Assembly (NCBI RefSeq): GCF_014395975.1 | Contig: NZ_CP060714.1 | Coordinates: 124,001-188,000, forward strand | From: Diaphorobacter ruginosibacter | Lineage (GTDB): Bacteria > Pseudomonadota > Gammaproteobacteria > Burkholderiales > Burkholderiaceae_C | Direction: 5' to 3' | Length of the DNA: 64,000 nt | Notes under the pieces: generated by a model | The model's database searches: none | What the model was told of the DNA's origin: nothing | What the model saw: only the letters and a program-made list of their open reading frames with translations | Shown here: in pieces, positions 32,001 through 41,764 of the stretch | Layout of the letters: every line of letters begins with the position of its first letter | Position numbering within the stretch: the stretch's first letter is position 1 | Program-made: the position numbers and the translations under genes

Positions 32001-33446
32001 CTATTTCTTGCTCAGGTGCAACCGGATGCTGAAGCCGGGGTGCGTGTTCGCCATGTCCCAGGCGCCGTCATGCAGATCCAGCACGCGCCGCACGATGGCA
32101 AGGCCCAGGCCCGAGCCGCTGCGGGCGCCGTCCGGACGTGCCGTGGTGAAGAATCGCTCGCCCAGGCGCGGCAGCGCATATTCCGGCACGCCGGGGCCTT
32201 CGTCGTCCACGGTGATGCTGGCGCCTTGCAGCGAGACGCGCACCGTGCCGCCTTCCGGGGAGAAGTCGATCGCGTTGTCGATCAGGTTGCCGACGGCCAG
32301 CGTGATGAGATCGGCTTCCCACGGTCCGCTCGCGCCTTCGCCCTGCAGCACGAGGCGCACATGGCGCTGGGCCGCGCGCGCGGAGCATTGAAGGACGGCC
32401 TGCTGCGCGCATTGGCGCAGGGACGTGGGTGCGGCAGGATCGACGTGCTGGCGCTGCTCGAGCTTGCTGAGTTCGAGCAGGCGGTCGATCACGCGCTGCA
32501 GGCGCTCGCTCTGCTCCACCACCTGCGCGGCGAACTGGGCGCGGTCGGCGGGTGGCAGGTCTTCCTGCAGCAGTTCGCCCGCGCCGCGAATCGCGGCCAC
32601 GGGGCTCTTGAGTTCGTGGGTCAGGGCGCGTACATAGCCCTCGACATAGTCGCGGCCCTCGAGCCGCTCGCGCATGCGATCCATGGCGCGCGCCAGGTCG
32701 CCGAGCTCGCCGGGCACCTCGGGCACCGCCGGCGGCGTGCTCTGCAGCGCGGTCGGGGCCTGCACGCTGAGTGCATAGTCGCGCAGCCTTCGCACGTGCC
32801 AGACGATCCACAGGGTGACCGCGATACCCACCAGCGCCGACAGGGCCAGCAGCAGCACGCCGCCCTTCATGATCTTGCGCTCGGCACGCTCGATGAAGCG
32901 CTGCACCGTGCGTGTGGGCTTGGCGACGGTGAGCGCGCCGATGATCCGGTCGCCCGAGAAAATGGGCGCGGCCACGTACATCACGCCGCTCGAGTCGTCG
33001 CTTTCCACGTCGCGCGACGCGCGGGCACCGTATTTGCCGCGCAGCGTGAGCGCCACGTCGCGCCAGCGCGAATAGTCCATGCCCTCGGCGCGGCCTTCGC
33101 TGTCGAAGATGACGCGCCCCGAGGTGTCCACCACGTAGATGCGGAAGTCAAGCGACTGCTTGGACAGTCCCCAGATGCTCGCATCGATGGGGCGCGTGGC
33201 ATAGCGCCGCACGCTGCGCGCGAAGGTGCTGTCGCTCTCGGGGCCGGGGAGGGCAAGGCGCATGCGGCCGCTGGCCACCTCGTCGCTGGCGAGCTCGGCC
33301 AGGATGTTGGCGGTGTCCACCATCATGTCTTCCATCACCTCGCGCACGCTGGGCTTGATCTCCGCTGTGAACACGCGCAGGATGAAGAAGGCCGCGATGC
33401 CGTTGATGAGGAAGAAGGCGAACAGCAGGCGCAGGCCCAGGCGCAT
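32001..33446 (-). CDS. creC: Two-component sensor histidine kinase CreC
   Basis: A 481-aa membrane sensor kinase. Helix 1 is at about residues 5-25, the periplasmic sensor runs to about 190, helix 2 spans 195-217, a HAMP-like linker follows, then the dimerisation domain with phospho-acceptor His277 in LTHELKSPVAAIRG, and the ATPase domain with NLIDNAIDFSPEGG, DEGPGVPE and GSGLGLAIVRRV. It follows creB with 11 bases between them, so the pair is one operon. It phosphorylates CreB. In other bacteria it responds to metabolic or peptidoglycan-related signals; the signal here is unknown. Confidence 0.92.
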   Translation of the reverse strand: MRLGLRLLFAFFLINGIAAFFILRVFTAEIKPSVREVMEDMMVDTANILAELASDEVASGRMRLALPGPESDSTFARSVRRYATRPIDASIWGLSKQSLDFRIYVVDTSGRVIFDSEGRAEGMDYSRWRDVALTLRGKYGARASRDVESDDSSGVMYVAAPIFSGDRIIGALTVAKPTRTVQRFIERAERKIMKGGVLLLALSALVGIAVTLWIVWHVRRLRDYALSVQAPTALQSTPPAVPEVPGELGDLARAMDRMRERLEGRDYVEGYVRALTHELKSPVAAIRGAGELLQEDLPPADRAQFAAQVVEQSERLQRVIDRLLELSKLEQRQHVDPAAPTSLRQCAQQAVLQCSARAAQRHVRLVLQGEGASGPWEADLITLAVGNLIDNAIDFSPEGGTVRVSLQGASITVDDEGPGVPEYALPRLGERFFTTARPDGARSGSGLGLAIVRRVLDLHDGAWDMANTHPGFSIRLHLSKK

Positions 33447-33457
33447 GAGGCTTCTCC

Positions 33458-34168
33458 TCAGCCCCGCGCGGCGGCGGGCAGGTCGAGGCAGTACCCCATG
33501 CCGCGGTGCGTGGTGATGCAGTCGCAGCCGGCGTCGATGGCGCGCAGCTTGGCGCGCAAGGTCTTGATGTGCGTGTCGATGGTGCGGTCGGTGCTGTCGC
33601 TGTCGTCACCCCACGCGGCGGCGAGCAGGCTGTCGCGCGAATGGATGCGGCCCGCTCCTGCGAGCAGCGTGGACAGCAACCGGTACTCGCGGCGCGTCAG
33701 CGCCAGGGGCTGGCCGTTGAAATGCATGCGCTGGCCCACGGTGTCGTCATGGAAGGGGCCTGCATGCGGCGTGGCGGCGACGGGTGCCTGCGCGGGCGAT
33801 GCGCGGCGCAGCAGGCCTTTCACGCGCGCGGCGAGCTCGCGCGGGCTGAACGGCTTGGCGACGTAGTCGTCGGCGCCCAGCTCCAGCCCCAGCACACGGT
33901 CGATTTCCTCGCCGTGGGCGCTGAGCACCAGCACCGGCGTCGACTGGCGCGCGGGATGCTGGCGCAGCTCGCGCAGCAACTCGAGGCCGTTGCCGTCGGG
34001 CAGGCCGACATCGAGAATCAGCGCATCGAAATGCGCCTGCGCGAGCAGCGAGCGCGCGTCGCCCAGCAGCAGGCTGTGATTGACCTGCAGGCCCTCGCGC
34101 TCGAGCGTGTAGATCACGGTGCGCGCAATGGCGGGATCGTCTTCGACAAGCAGCAGGCGGGCGGGCAT
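33458..34168 (-). CDS. creB: Two-component response regulator CreB
   Basis: A 236-aa OmpR/PhoB-type regulator. The receiver domain (about 3-120) has the acidic pocket EDD at 9-11, phospho-acceptor Asp53 in LILDVGLPDGNG, and the lysine in VAKPFSPREL. The winged-helix domain (about 135-230) has LTRREYRLLSTLLA and the recognition segment DRTIDTHIKTLRAKLR. It is directly upstream of creC on the same strand. Its predicted binding site is the perfect cre-tag at 31923-31938 before creD. The name relies on that tag and the adjacent creD. Confidence 0.92.
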   Translation of the reverse strand: MPARLLLVEDDPAIARTVIYTLEREGLQVNHSLLLGDARSLLAQAHFDALILDVGLPDGNGLELLRELRQHPARQSTPVLVLSAHGEEIDRVLGLELGADDYVAKPFSPRELAARVKGLLRRASPAQAPVAATPHAGPFHDDTVGQRMHFNGQPLALTRREYRLLSTLLAGAGRIHSRDSLLAAAWGDDSDSTDRTIDTHIKTLRAKLRAIDAGCDCITTHRGMGYCLDLPAAARG

Positions 34169-34205
34169 GGCGATGGAGTGGATCAGCGCGGCAAATCAGA
34201 GCAAA

Positions 34206-34853
34206 TCAGAGCGGTGGGTAGCGCGTGGTCAGGACCGGGAACAGCTTGGTCAGGCCCACCGCCATGACCTCGACGGCCAGCGCCGCGAGGATCAGGCCCA
34301 TCAGCCGCGTCATCACGTTGATACCGGTCTTGCCGAGCACGCGCGAGATCGGTTCGGCGAGCGAGAAGCAGATCCAGACCGCCAGCGCCAGCACGAGGCC
34401 ATAGCCGAGCAGCACCACGTGCTGCCAGATCGTGTGTGCCTGGTTGGCATAGATCACCACCGTGGACATGGCGGCAGGTCCCGTGAGCAGCGGGATCGTG
34501 AGCGGTACCACGGCGATGCTGTTGCCCATGGCGGCCTTCTCCGCGCCGGCCTCGAACGTGGCGCTGTTGGGCTTGTCTTCCGCGGGCCGTGCGTTGAGCA
34601 TGTTGATCGCGCTGATCAACAGCAGCATGCCGCCGCCGACCTGGAAGCTCTGCAGCGAGATGTTGAAGAAGTCCAGCACCTGCAGGCCCAGCAGCGCGCA
34701 GCCCGAGATCACGAGAAAGGTGCTGATGGCGGCGGTGCGCACGGTCTGTCGCTTCTGGTCGTCGCTGAAGCCCTGCGTGTAGTGGATGAAGAAGGGGACG
34801 ATCGCCAGCGGGTTGACGATGGCGAGCAGCGAGATGAGCGGTTTCAGGTCCAT
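34206..34853 (-). CDS. MarC-family integral membrane protein
   Basis: A 215-aa membrane protein of the MarC/UPF0056 (NAAT) family with six predicted helices. Family features are LISLLAIVNPLAIVPFFIHY at the N-terminus and SIAVVPLTIPLLTGPAAMST in the middle, each with the conserved NP or GP motif in a helix. Despite the name, MarC does not confer antibiotic resistance in E. coli; some members transport neutral amino acids, and the role here is unknown. The start overlaps the stop of the upstream SDR gene by one base (TGATG). Confidence 0.9.
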   Translation of the reverse strand: MDLKPLISLLAIVNPLAIVPFFIHYTQGFSDDQKRQTVRTAAISTFLVISGCALLGLQVLDFFNISLQSFQVGGGMLLLISAINMLNARPAEDKPNSATFEAGAEKAAMGNSIAVVPLTIPLLTGPAAMSTVVIYANQAHTIWQHVVLLGYGLVLALAVWICFSLAEPISRVLGKTGINVMTRLMGLILAALAVEVMAVGLTKLFPVLTTRYPPL

Positions 34854-35599
34854 CAGCGGCCTCCGGATATCTCAAGGAACGACATCGTGGTGTAGGGCGA
34901 GGCATCGGACATCAGCCACACGATGCTCTGCGCCACTTCCTCGGCGGAGCCGCCGCGCCCCATGGGGATGCCGGGTGCGAGTTCCTGCACGCGGTTCGGA
35001 CGGCCGCCGCTGGCGTGGATCTCCGTCTCGATGAAGCCCGGGCGCACGGCGTTCACGCGGATGCCTTCGCCGGCCACCTCCTTGGCCAGGCCGACGGTCA
35101 TCACGTCGATGGCGCCCTTCGCAGCGGCGTAGTCCACATACTCATGGGGAGAGCCCAGGCGCGAAGCCGCGCTGGACACATTCACGATGCTGCCGCCCGC
35201 ACCGCCATGGCGCGTGCTCATGCGCCGCACGGCTTCGCGCGCGCAATAGAAGCTGCCCAGCACGTTGATGCTGAACATGCGGCGCAGGCGCTCGCCGAGC
35301 ATCTGGTCGACGCGCGATGCGTGATCGACCACGCCCGCGTTGTTCACCAGCGCGGTGAGCGGACCGAGCTCATGGTCGAGCGTGTCGAACATGGTGATCA
35401 CGTCGGCCTCGACGGACACGTCGCCCTGGATGGTGATGGCCTTGCCACCCGCGTCGCGGATCTGGCGAGCGATGTCCTCGGCGGCATGGGCATGGCGCAC
35501 ATAGTTGATCGCCACAGCCCAGCCCTGACTGGCCGCAAGCAGCGCCGTCGCCGCGCCGATACCACGACTGCCGCCAGTGATGAGTGCGATCTTGTCCAA
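34853..35599 (-). CDS. Short-chain dehydrogenase/reductase (SDR)
   Basis: A 248-aa NAD(P)-dependent oxidoreductase. The Rossmann motif is TGGSRGIGAAT near residues 9-19, followed by NNAG (LVNNAGVVDH), the catalytic serine in VNVSSAASRLG, the YxxxK pair in YVDYAAAKGA and the late motif RPGFIETEIHA. No ATG lies near the conserved N-terminus; a TTG at 35599 (LDKIALITGG) with GGAG seven bases upstream is the best start. Similar SDRs act on 3-oxoacyl or sugar substrates; this one cannot be specified. It overlaps the MarC gene and is divergent from the hydrolase gene. Confidence 0.88.
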   Translation of the reverse strand: MDKIALITGGSRGIGAATALLAASQGWAVAINYVRHAHAAEDIARQIRDAGGKAITIQGDVSVEADVITMFDTLDHELGPLTALVNNAGVVDHASRVDQMLGERLRRMFSINVLGSFYCAREAVRRMSTRHGGAGGSIVNVSSAASRLGSPHEYVDYAAAKGAIDVMTVGLAKEVAGEGIRVNAVRPGFIETEIHASGGRPNRVQELAPGIPMGRGGSAEEVAQSIVWLMSDASPYTTMSFLEISGGR

Positions 35600-35747
35600 G
35601 TGAAATCTCCGTTTATGCCAAGATTCTGAATACTGGATTGTCGCCAAAACCTCAGTTCTGCCGCGATCTGTTCCCCAGCCGTGTGGTTTTCTTGACTCAC
35701 ACCGCTTGTCATTTTCATCCACATTCCCTTTTCTGGAGACCCGCACC

Positions 35748-36440
35748 ATGAGCACGTTCGTCCAACTCACCTCCGCAGACGGTTTCAGCTTCCCCGCGTA
35801 TGTCGCAAGGCCCGAGGGCGAGGCACGTGGGGCGCTGGTCGTCCTGCAGGAGATCTTCGGCGTGAATTCGCACATCCGCTCGGTGGCGGACCGCTGGGCG
35901 GCGCGCGGTTACCTGGTGGTGGCACCGGCGACCTTCTCGCGCGTGCAGCAGGACGTGGACCTGGGCTACACCGGCGAGGATGTGAAGACAGGTGTCGCGC
36001 TCAAGGCCCGGGTCGAAGGCCTGCCCGCACCGGGCGTGCTGCCCGACATCCAGACGGCCATCGACCATGCGGCCAGGGAGTCGGGCGGCAAGCGGGTGGG
36101 CATCTTCGGTTTCTGCTGGGGCGGGCTGCTCGCGTGGCGCGCCGCAGAGCAGTTGCAGGGGCTCTCGGCCTCTGTCCCGTACTACGGCGGTGGCGTGACC
36201 ACGGAAACGGAAATGGCCCGCCGGCCCGGTGTGCCGGTGATGGCGCACTTCGGCGACCGCGATGCCCACATTTCCGTGGAGAGCGTGAAGGCGCTCGAGA
36301 AGGCGCACCCGGAGATCCAGGTGTTCCTGTATGCGGCGGATCACGGCTTCAACTGCGACCAGCGCGGCTCGTTCGATGCCGCGGCGTCGCAGCTCGCCGA
36401 CGAGCGCACGCAGGCATTCTTCGCGCGGCACGTGGGCTGA
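35748..36440 (+). CDS. Dienelactone hydrolase family protein
   Basis: A 230-aa alpha/beta hydrolase of the dienelactone hydrolase family. The triad is visible: Cys123 in GFCWGG, Asp172 in GDRDAHIS and His199 in AADHGFN, and the family glutamate Glu35 lies in VLQEIFGVN. The ATG at 35748 follows GGAG by nine bases. Dienelactone hydrolases open lactone rings in chloroaromatic breakdown, but most genomic homologues stand alone like this one and have unknown substrates. It is convergent with the CorA-family gene, two bases between the stops. Confidence 0.9.
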   Translation: MSTFVQLTSADGFSFPAYVARPEGEARGALVVLQEIFGVNSHIRSVADRWAARGYLVVAPATFSRVQQDVDLGYTGEDVKTGVALKARVEGLPAPGVLPDIQTAIDHAARESGGKRVGIFGFCWGGLLAWRAAEQLQGLSASVPYYGGGVTTETEMARRPGVPVMAHFGDRDAHISVESVKALEKAHPEIQVFLYAADHGFNCDQRGSFDAAASQLADERTQAFFARHVG

Positions 36441-36442
36441 CG

Positions 36443-37687
36443 TCAGCCCTGCCCGGTGCGCGCCAGGTAGCGCTTGCGCCAGAAGAACAGGGTGAGCGCC
36501 AGCGCGATGCACAGCATGGTGCCCAGAGCCCACCAGAAGCCTGCCTTCAGGTGCACGAACGGTATGAACTCGAAGTTCATGCCGAAGATGCCGGCGATCA
36601 GATTCAGCGGCAGGAACACGGCGGTGAGGGCCGTGAGCGTGCGCATGATGTCGTTGGTGCGGTTGCTCTGCAGCGAGAAATGCATCTGCACCGCCGTCTC
36701 GGCGCTTTGCTCGAGGCGGCGCACGTGGTGTACCACGCGTTCGATATGCTCCAGCACGTCGCGGCTGCGCACCTTGAGCAGTTCGATCTCGCGCAGCCCG
36801 GCGGGGGTGGCGGGCTGGGGCCAGCCCTCGATGGCGTCGATCCAGTCCTGCACGGCGGTGCGCTGGTCCTCGCAGATCTCGTCGAGCTGGTGCAGGGCCA
36901 GGCGCGACTCGAGCAGCGCTGTCCAGTTGATGGCACGCGCACGTGGGCGCAGCAGTTCCACCTGCCAGTGGTCGAGCTGGCGCGAGAGCTCACGGCGCAG
37001 ATCAAGGTAGCCATCGACGATGAGATTCACTACGCGCAGCATGATGTCTGCCGGGCTGGTGGGCATGCGTGCGGCCGTGAGCAGTCCGGCGCGCTGGTCG
37101 CGCTGTGCGGTCTCCTGGGGGATGCTGGCCGTCTCCGCCGCGGGACTGCCCGCCGTCGCCGTGTTCAGAGCGAGCAGGCGTGCCGCGTAGGCCTCGCGGA
37201 CCGTGCATTCGTCGGGATGCACGGAAAACAGCAGCTGATCGAACACGGCGAATCCCACGGCGCCGGTGCGGATGCGGCGCAGCGCCGGCGCGGGTGTCGA
37301 GGCCGAGGGTTTGTCGCCGTCCGCGGCAGCAGGGCCGGGCGGGGCATCGACGGCGCCGTTGGGCCGCGGCCGTCCGCTCCCGACCAGCCGCCGGAACACC
37401 AGCAGGTCGTAGTGCGAGGTGTAGTCGTAGTGTGAGGGCAACTGGGCGTTCAGCAGGTCGGAGACATGCAGGTCCACGAGTTGCTGGCCCGTGACGGCCT
37501 GCAGCGTGGATTGAACGCGCTGCAGGTGGTCGCCCAGAAACGCGCGCGTGCAGGCCACCCAGAAAAAACCCGCGGCCGGCGCGGCCGTGGGCAATTCAAA
37601 TAGCTCGTGCGCCGGAGCGCCCGGCTGCACATGGAACACGCGGAACGGAACAGGAGGGGAGGGTTCGGCCAACGGCGTCTCCGACAT
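36443..37687 (-). CDS. CorA-family divalent metal ion transporter
   Basis: A 414-aa protein of the CorA/ZntB superfamily of Mg2+, Co2+ or Zn2+ channels. The cytoplasmic N-terminal domain (about 1-345) contains long helices such as LKVRSRDVLEHIERVVHHVR; two C-terminal membrane helices flank the signature GMN in AGIFGMNFEFIPF (near residue 368). About 60 residues in the middle (110-150) are proline/alanine-rich and look like an insertion relative to short CorA proteins. The ion and direction of transport cannot be read from sequence; ZntB-like efflux or uptake is possible. Confidence 0.88.
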   Translation of the reverse strand: MSETPLAEPSPPVPFRVFHVQPGAPAHELFELPTAAPAAGFFWVACTRAFLGDHLQRVQSTLQAVTGQQLVDLHVSDLLNAQLPSHYDYTSHYDLLVFRRLVGSGRPRPNGAVDAPPGPAAADGDKPSASTPAPALRRIRTGAVGFAVFDQLLFSVHPDECTVREAYAARLLALNTATAGSPAAETASIPQETAQRDQRAGLLTAARMPTSPADIMLRVVNLIVDGYLDLRRELSRQLDHWQVELLRPRARAINWTALLESRLALHQLDEICEDQRTAVQDWIDAIEGWPQPATPAGLREIELLKVRSRDVLEHIERVVHHVRRLEQSAETAVQMHFSLQSNRTNDIMRTLTALTAVFLPLNLIAGIFGMNFEFIPFVHLKAGFWWALGTMLCIALALTLFFWRKRYLARTGQG

Positions 37688-37731
37688 GAGGGATCACGGG
37701 GGCATGGGCCCGGCAGATGGCGCGCAGCGCC

Positions 37732-38742
<1,011 letters not shown>

Positions 38743-38990
38743 TCCGAAATTGTGCTCCACATTGCGGCGAAGGTGGTAATGCCGAGGACACCAGTGCGAC
38801 GTTCGCCCACATCGCAGGCTTGCGGCAAGTCGCCGAGCTTGGCCAGCTTCTGGAATCCCGTGACCAGGCCCTGGCGATTCATCTTTTCCTCGAATCGAGA
38901 TTCTGGCAATTGAGTTGGTTTGTGAAGGCGTGGTTCCCCCGGGACAAAAAGGCCGGCCGTGGGAGGGGTGGGCTGGCTTACACTGCGGTG

Positions 38991-39413
38991 ATGCTCTGGG
39001 TCAAAGCCTTCCACATCGTGTTCATTGCCAGCTGGTTTGCGGGGCTGTTCTACCTGCCGCGCATCTTCGTGAATCTCGCCATGGTTCCGGAAGGCTCCAC
39101 GGCCGAGCGCGACCGGCTGCTGCTCATGGCGCGCAAGCTGCTGCGCTTCACCACGATGATCGCCGTGCCTGCGGTTCTGCTGGGTGCATGGCTCTGGCTG
39201 GGCTACGGCATCGGCCGGGGGCAGGGGTGGATGCATGCCAAGCTGTTCGTGGTGCTGCTGGTGGTGGGCTATCACCATGCCTGCGCCGTGCTGCTGCGCA
39301 AGATCGAGCAGGGCCGGTCGACCCGCTCGCATGTCTGGTTTCGCTGGTTCAACGAAATTCCGGTGTTCATGATGCTGGCTGCGGTGCTGCTGGTGGTGGT
39401 CAAGCCTTTCTGA
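38991..39413 (+). CDS. hemJ: Protoporphyrinogen IX oxidase HemJ
   Basis: A 140-aa membrane protein with four predicted helices, the exact size of HemJ, which oxidises protoporphyrinogen IX to protoporphyrin IX in many proteobacteria lacking HemG/HemY. The start MLWVKAFHIVFIASW carries the conserved His8, and LLRFTTMIAVPAVLLGAWL and GWMHAKLFVVLLVVGYHH match the family pattern. An in-frame ATG 171 bases upstream would add a non-hydrophobic, poorly conserved stretch. The divergent hemB supports a haem role. Older annotations call this family CopD-like or UPF0093. Confidence 0.9.
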   Translation: MLWVKAFHIVFIASWFAGLFYLPRIFVNLAMVPEGSTAERDRLLLMARKLLRFTTMIAVPAVLLGAWLWLGYGIGRGQGWMHAKLFVVLLVVGYHHACAVLLRKIEQGRSTRSHVWFRWFNEIPVFMMLAAVLLVVVKPF

Positions 39414-39440
39414 GGCTGTGCCCAGGCGCAGACATCGTCC

Positions 39441-40538
39441 ATGCACAAGACTTCCGCCTGGCCGCTCGCGCTGATCTATGCAGCGCTGATCGTCTTTGCA
39501 AGCCTGTTTCCGTTCGACGGCTGGCGCACGCAAGGGGTCGATCCGCGGGTCTTCCTGTTCGCGAAGATTCCGCCGCCCTACTGGACCTGGTTCGACATCA
39601 ACACCAACGTCGCGGGATACGCGCCGCTCGGGTTCCTGCTGGCGCTGGCGCTGCTTCGGACAGGCTGGACGCGCTCCGCGGTGCCGGTGGCGTTTCTCGC
39701 GGGGACGCTGCTGTCGCTCACCATGGAGTTCACGCAGATCTACCTGCCGCGCCGTGTGCCGTCGAACATGGATCTGGTGCTGAATTCCGCCGGCACGCTG
39801 CTGGGCGCGTTGCTGGCGGAGCTGCTCGAAAAAATGGGTGCGATCGCCCGCTGGAGCCGCTTTCGCGACCGCTGGTTCGTGCCGCAGGCGCGCGGCGGCC
39901 TGGTGTTGCTCGCGATGTGGCCCGTGGCCCTGTTGTTCCCGTCGGCCGTGCCGTTCGGACTGGGGCAGATGTGGGAGCGCCTCGAGATGGCGCTCACCGA
40001 ATGGCTTTCCGACACGCCGTTCCTGGAGTGGCTGCCCGTCACCGACGACATCATGGAGCCGCTGTCCCCGGGGCGTGAGCTGATCGCCGTGATGCTGGGG
40101 CTGATGATTCCATGCCTTCTGGGCTACTGCATCATTCGCGGCATGGGGCGGCGTGCGATCTTCACCGTCACGACGGCGGCGGTGGGCGTGCTGGTCACCG
40201 CGCTCACCTTCGTGCTGAGCTATGGCCCGAGCCACGCATGGGAATGGCAGAGCGTGCCTACGCGCATCGGCCTGGGGCTGGGGCTGACGCTTTCCATGCT
40301 GCTGGTGGCCGTGCCTCGGCGGGTCTGCGCGGCCCTGCTGCTGCTGGTGTTGATGCTGCACCTGAACCTGCTCAACCAGGCTCCCACGAGCGCCTATTTT
40401 GCGCAGACCCTGCAGGCCTGGGAGCAGGGGCGCTTCATCCGCTTCTATGGCGTGGCCCAATGGTTGGGCTGGATCTGGCCTTATGCGGCGCTGGTCTATG
40501 TGGTGCTCCGGGTGTCGCGCCGCCATGATGACGCCTAG
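39441..40538 (+). CDS. VanZ family membrane protein
   Basis: A 365-aa membrane protein with about eight helices. The N-terminal half is a VanZ-like domain with the family cluster DINTNVAGYAPLGFLLALAL and LTMEFTQIYLPRRVPSNMDL followed by a VLNSAGTLLGALLA helix, where E, Q and N/D residues are conserved. The second half adds three or four helices of no known domain. VanZ gives low-level teicoplanin resistance in enterococci, but the function of Gram-negative members is unknown. It lies 27 bases after hemJ and ten before the ferredoxin gene, so an operon is likely. Confidence 0.85.
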   Translation: MHKTSAWPLALIYAALIVFASLFPFDGWRTQGVDPRVFLFAKIPPPYWTWFDINTNVAGYAPLGFLLALALLRTGWTRSAVPVAFLAGTLLSLTMEFTQIYLPRRVPSNMDLVLNSAGTLLGALLAELLEKMGAIARWSRFRDRWFVPQARGGLVLLAMWPVALLFPSAVPFGLGQMWERLEMALTEWLSDTPFLEWLPVTDDIMEPLSPGRELIAVMLGLMIPCLLGYCIIRGMGRRAIFTVTTAAVGVLVTALTFVLSYGPSHAWEWQSVPTRIGLGLGLTLSMLLVAVPRRVCAALLLLVLMLHLNLLNQAPTSAYFAQTLQAWEQGRFIRFYGVAQWLGWIWPYAALVYVVLRVSRRHDDA

Positions 40539-40547
40539 AATGCGCGC

Positions 40548-40907
40548 ATGAGCGACAGCACCAAGACACCGGAAGGCAAGACCGGTTACTACCAGCGCCA
40601 CATCTTCTTCTGTCTGAATGACCGCACGAACGGTGAGGAAAGCTGCGCCCACCACGGCGCGGAGGACGCCTTTGCCCGCTGCAAGGCGGCGGTGAAGGCG
40701 GCGGGCCTGGCCGGACCGGGCAAGGTGCGGGTGAACAAGGCGGGCTGCCTTGACCGATGCGCCGGCGGCCCGATCGCCGTGGTCTATCCGGAAGGCACCT
40801 GGTACACCTATGTCGACGCAAGCGACATCGACGAGATCGTCGAGTCGCACCTGAAGAATGGCCAGGTGGTCGAGCGCCTGCTCACTCCGCCCGAAGTGGG
40901 CCGGTGA
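40548..40907 (+). CDS. Thioredoxin-like [2Fe-2S] ferredoxin domain protein
   Basis: A 119-aa protein of the thioredoxin-fold 2Fe-2S ferredoxin family (related to NuoE C-terminal domains and Shethna-type proteins). Four cluster ligands are in place: Cys22 (FFCLNDR), Cys33 (ESCAHHG), Cys67 and Cys71 (AGCLDRCAGGP). The C-terminus contains the WYTYVDASDIDEIVESHL pattern typical of these proteins. It probably transfers electrons in the cytoplasm; the partner is not apparent. It starts ten bases after the VanZ gene and precedes an alpha/beta hydrolase gene. Confidence 0.9.
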   Translation: MSDSTKTPEGKTGYYQRHIFFCLNDRTNGEESCAHHGAEDAFARCKAAVKAAGLAGPGKVRVNKAGCLDRCAGGPIAVVYPEGTWYTYVDASDIDEIVESHLKNGQVVERLLTPPEVGR

Positions 40908-41016
40908 GCGCCGCCCGGCAGCGTCTTGCGCTCCCTCCCACACGCTTCCTCCATCTTTTTTCTCCATCCCTTGCCCGGCCCGTTGGCGCGGACCGGGCCC
41001 AACTCCCGGAATTGAC

Positions 41017-41664
41017 GTGAACGCTCAAACCGAACGCCTGACCCTCCGCGGCCCCGTGGGCAGCATAGAAGCCCTGCGTGACGAGGCGCAGCTCGCCCCC
41101 GGGGAGACTGCGCGCGGCGTGGCCATCGTTGCACATCCCCACCCGCTGTTCGGCGGCACCATGGACAACAAGGTCGTGCAGACGCTGGCGCGCGCCTTCG
41201 TGCAAAGCCGCTGGAACTGCGTGCGCTTCAACTTCCGCGGCGTGGGCGGTACCGAGGGCGTGCATGACAACGGCGTGGGCGAGCTCGACGACATGCTGGC
41301 CGTGATCGAGCAGGTGGCGCCGGACGGGCCGATCGCGCTGTCGGGCTTCTCGTTCGGTTCGTTCGTCGCGAGCCATGCCCTGCAGCGGCTCGCGGCAAGC
41401 AGGGCGATCGAGCAGGTCGTCTTTGTCGGAACCGCCGCCAGCCGATTCACGGTGGCACCGATTCCGCAGGAACTTCACGAGCGCACGTTGATCGTTCATG
41501 GCGAGGCGGACGATACGGTGGCGCTGTCCTCGGTCATGGACTGGGCGCGTCCTCAGATACTCCCGGTTACTGTCGTGCCGGGTGGCGGTCATTTCTTTCA
41601 CGGACAATTGCCGCTGCTCAAGGGGCTGGTGCTCAGGCACCTGCGCTCCGGCGCGGTGTCCTGA
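41017..41664 (+). CDS. Alpha/beta hydrolase
   Basis: A 215-aa alpha/beta hydrolase of the small bacterial YpfH/CinA-distant group often described as dienelactone hydrolase-like. Visible features are AHPHPLFGGTMDNKVV after strand one, FNFRGVGGTEG, the nucleophile elbow GFSFGSF (serine), an aspartate in HGEADDTVAL and the histidine in GGGHFFHG. No ATG lies near the conserved N-terminus; a GTG at 41017 is proposed. Substrate unknown. It follows the ferredoxin gene by 109 bases and precedes the carboxypeptidase gene by 100 bases. Confidence 0.85.
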   Translation: MNAQTERLTLRGPVGSIEALRDEAQLAPGETARGVAIVAHPHPLFGGTMDNKVVQTLARAFVQSRWNCVRFNFRGVGGTEGVHDNGVGELDDMLAVIEQVAPDGPIALSGFSFGSFVASHALQRLAASRAIEQVVFVGTAASRFTVAPIPQELHERTLIVHGEADDTVALSSVMDWARPQILPVTVVPGGGHFFHGQLPLLKGLVLRHLRSGAVS

Positions 41665-41764
41665 GGCGCTGCCGTCCGTCCGGCCTGCGTGCCGCTGCCC
41701 AGTGCGGCGGCGCGAATCGCCCTTTTGTTTTTGTTTCTCAAGTCAGTCTGGATTGCCCGATTCC

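Noticed and set aside
36134..37435. Overlapping 433-aa frame on the plus strand across the CorA-family gene
   Set aside because: It is the mirror of the CorA-family gene, which has clear membrane helices and the GMN motif.
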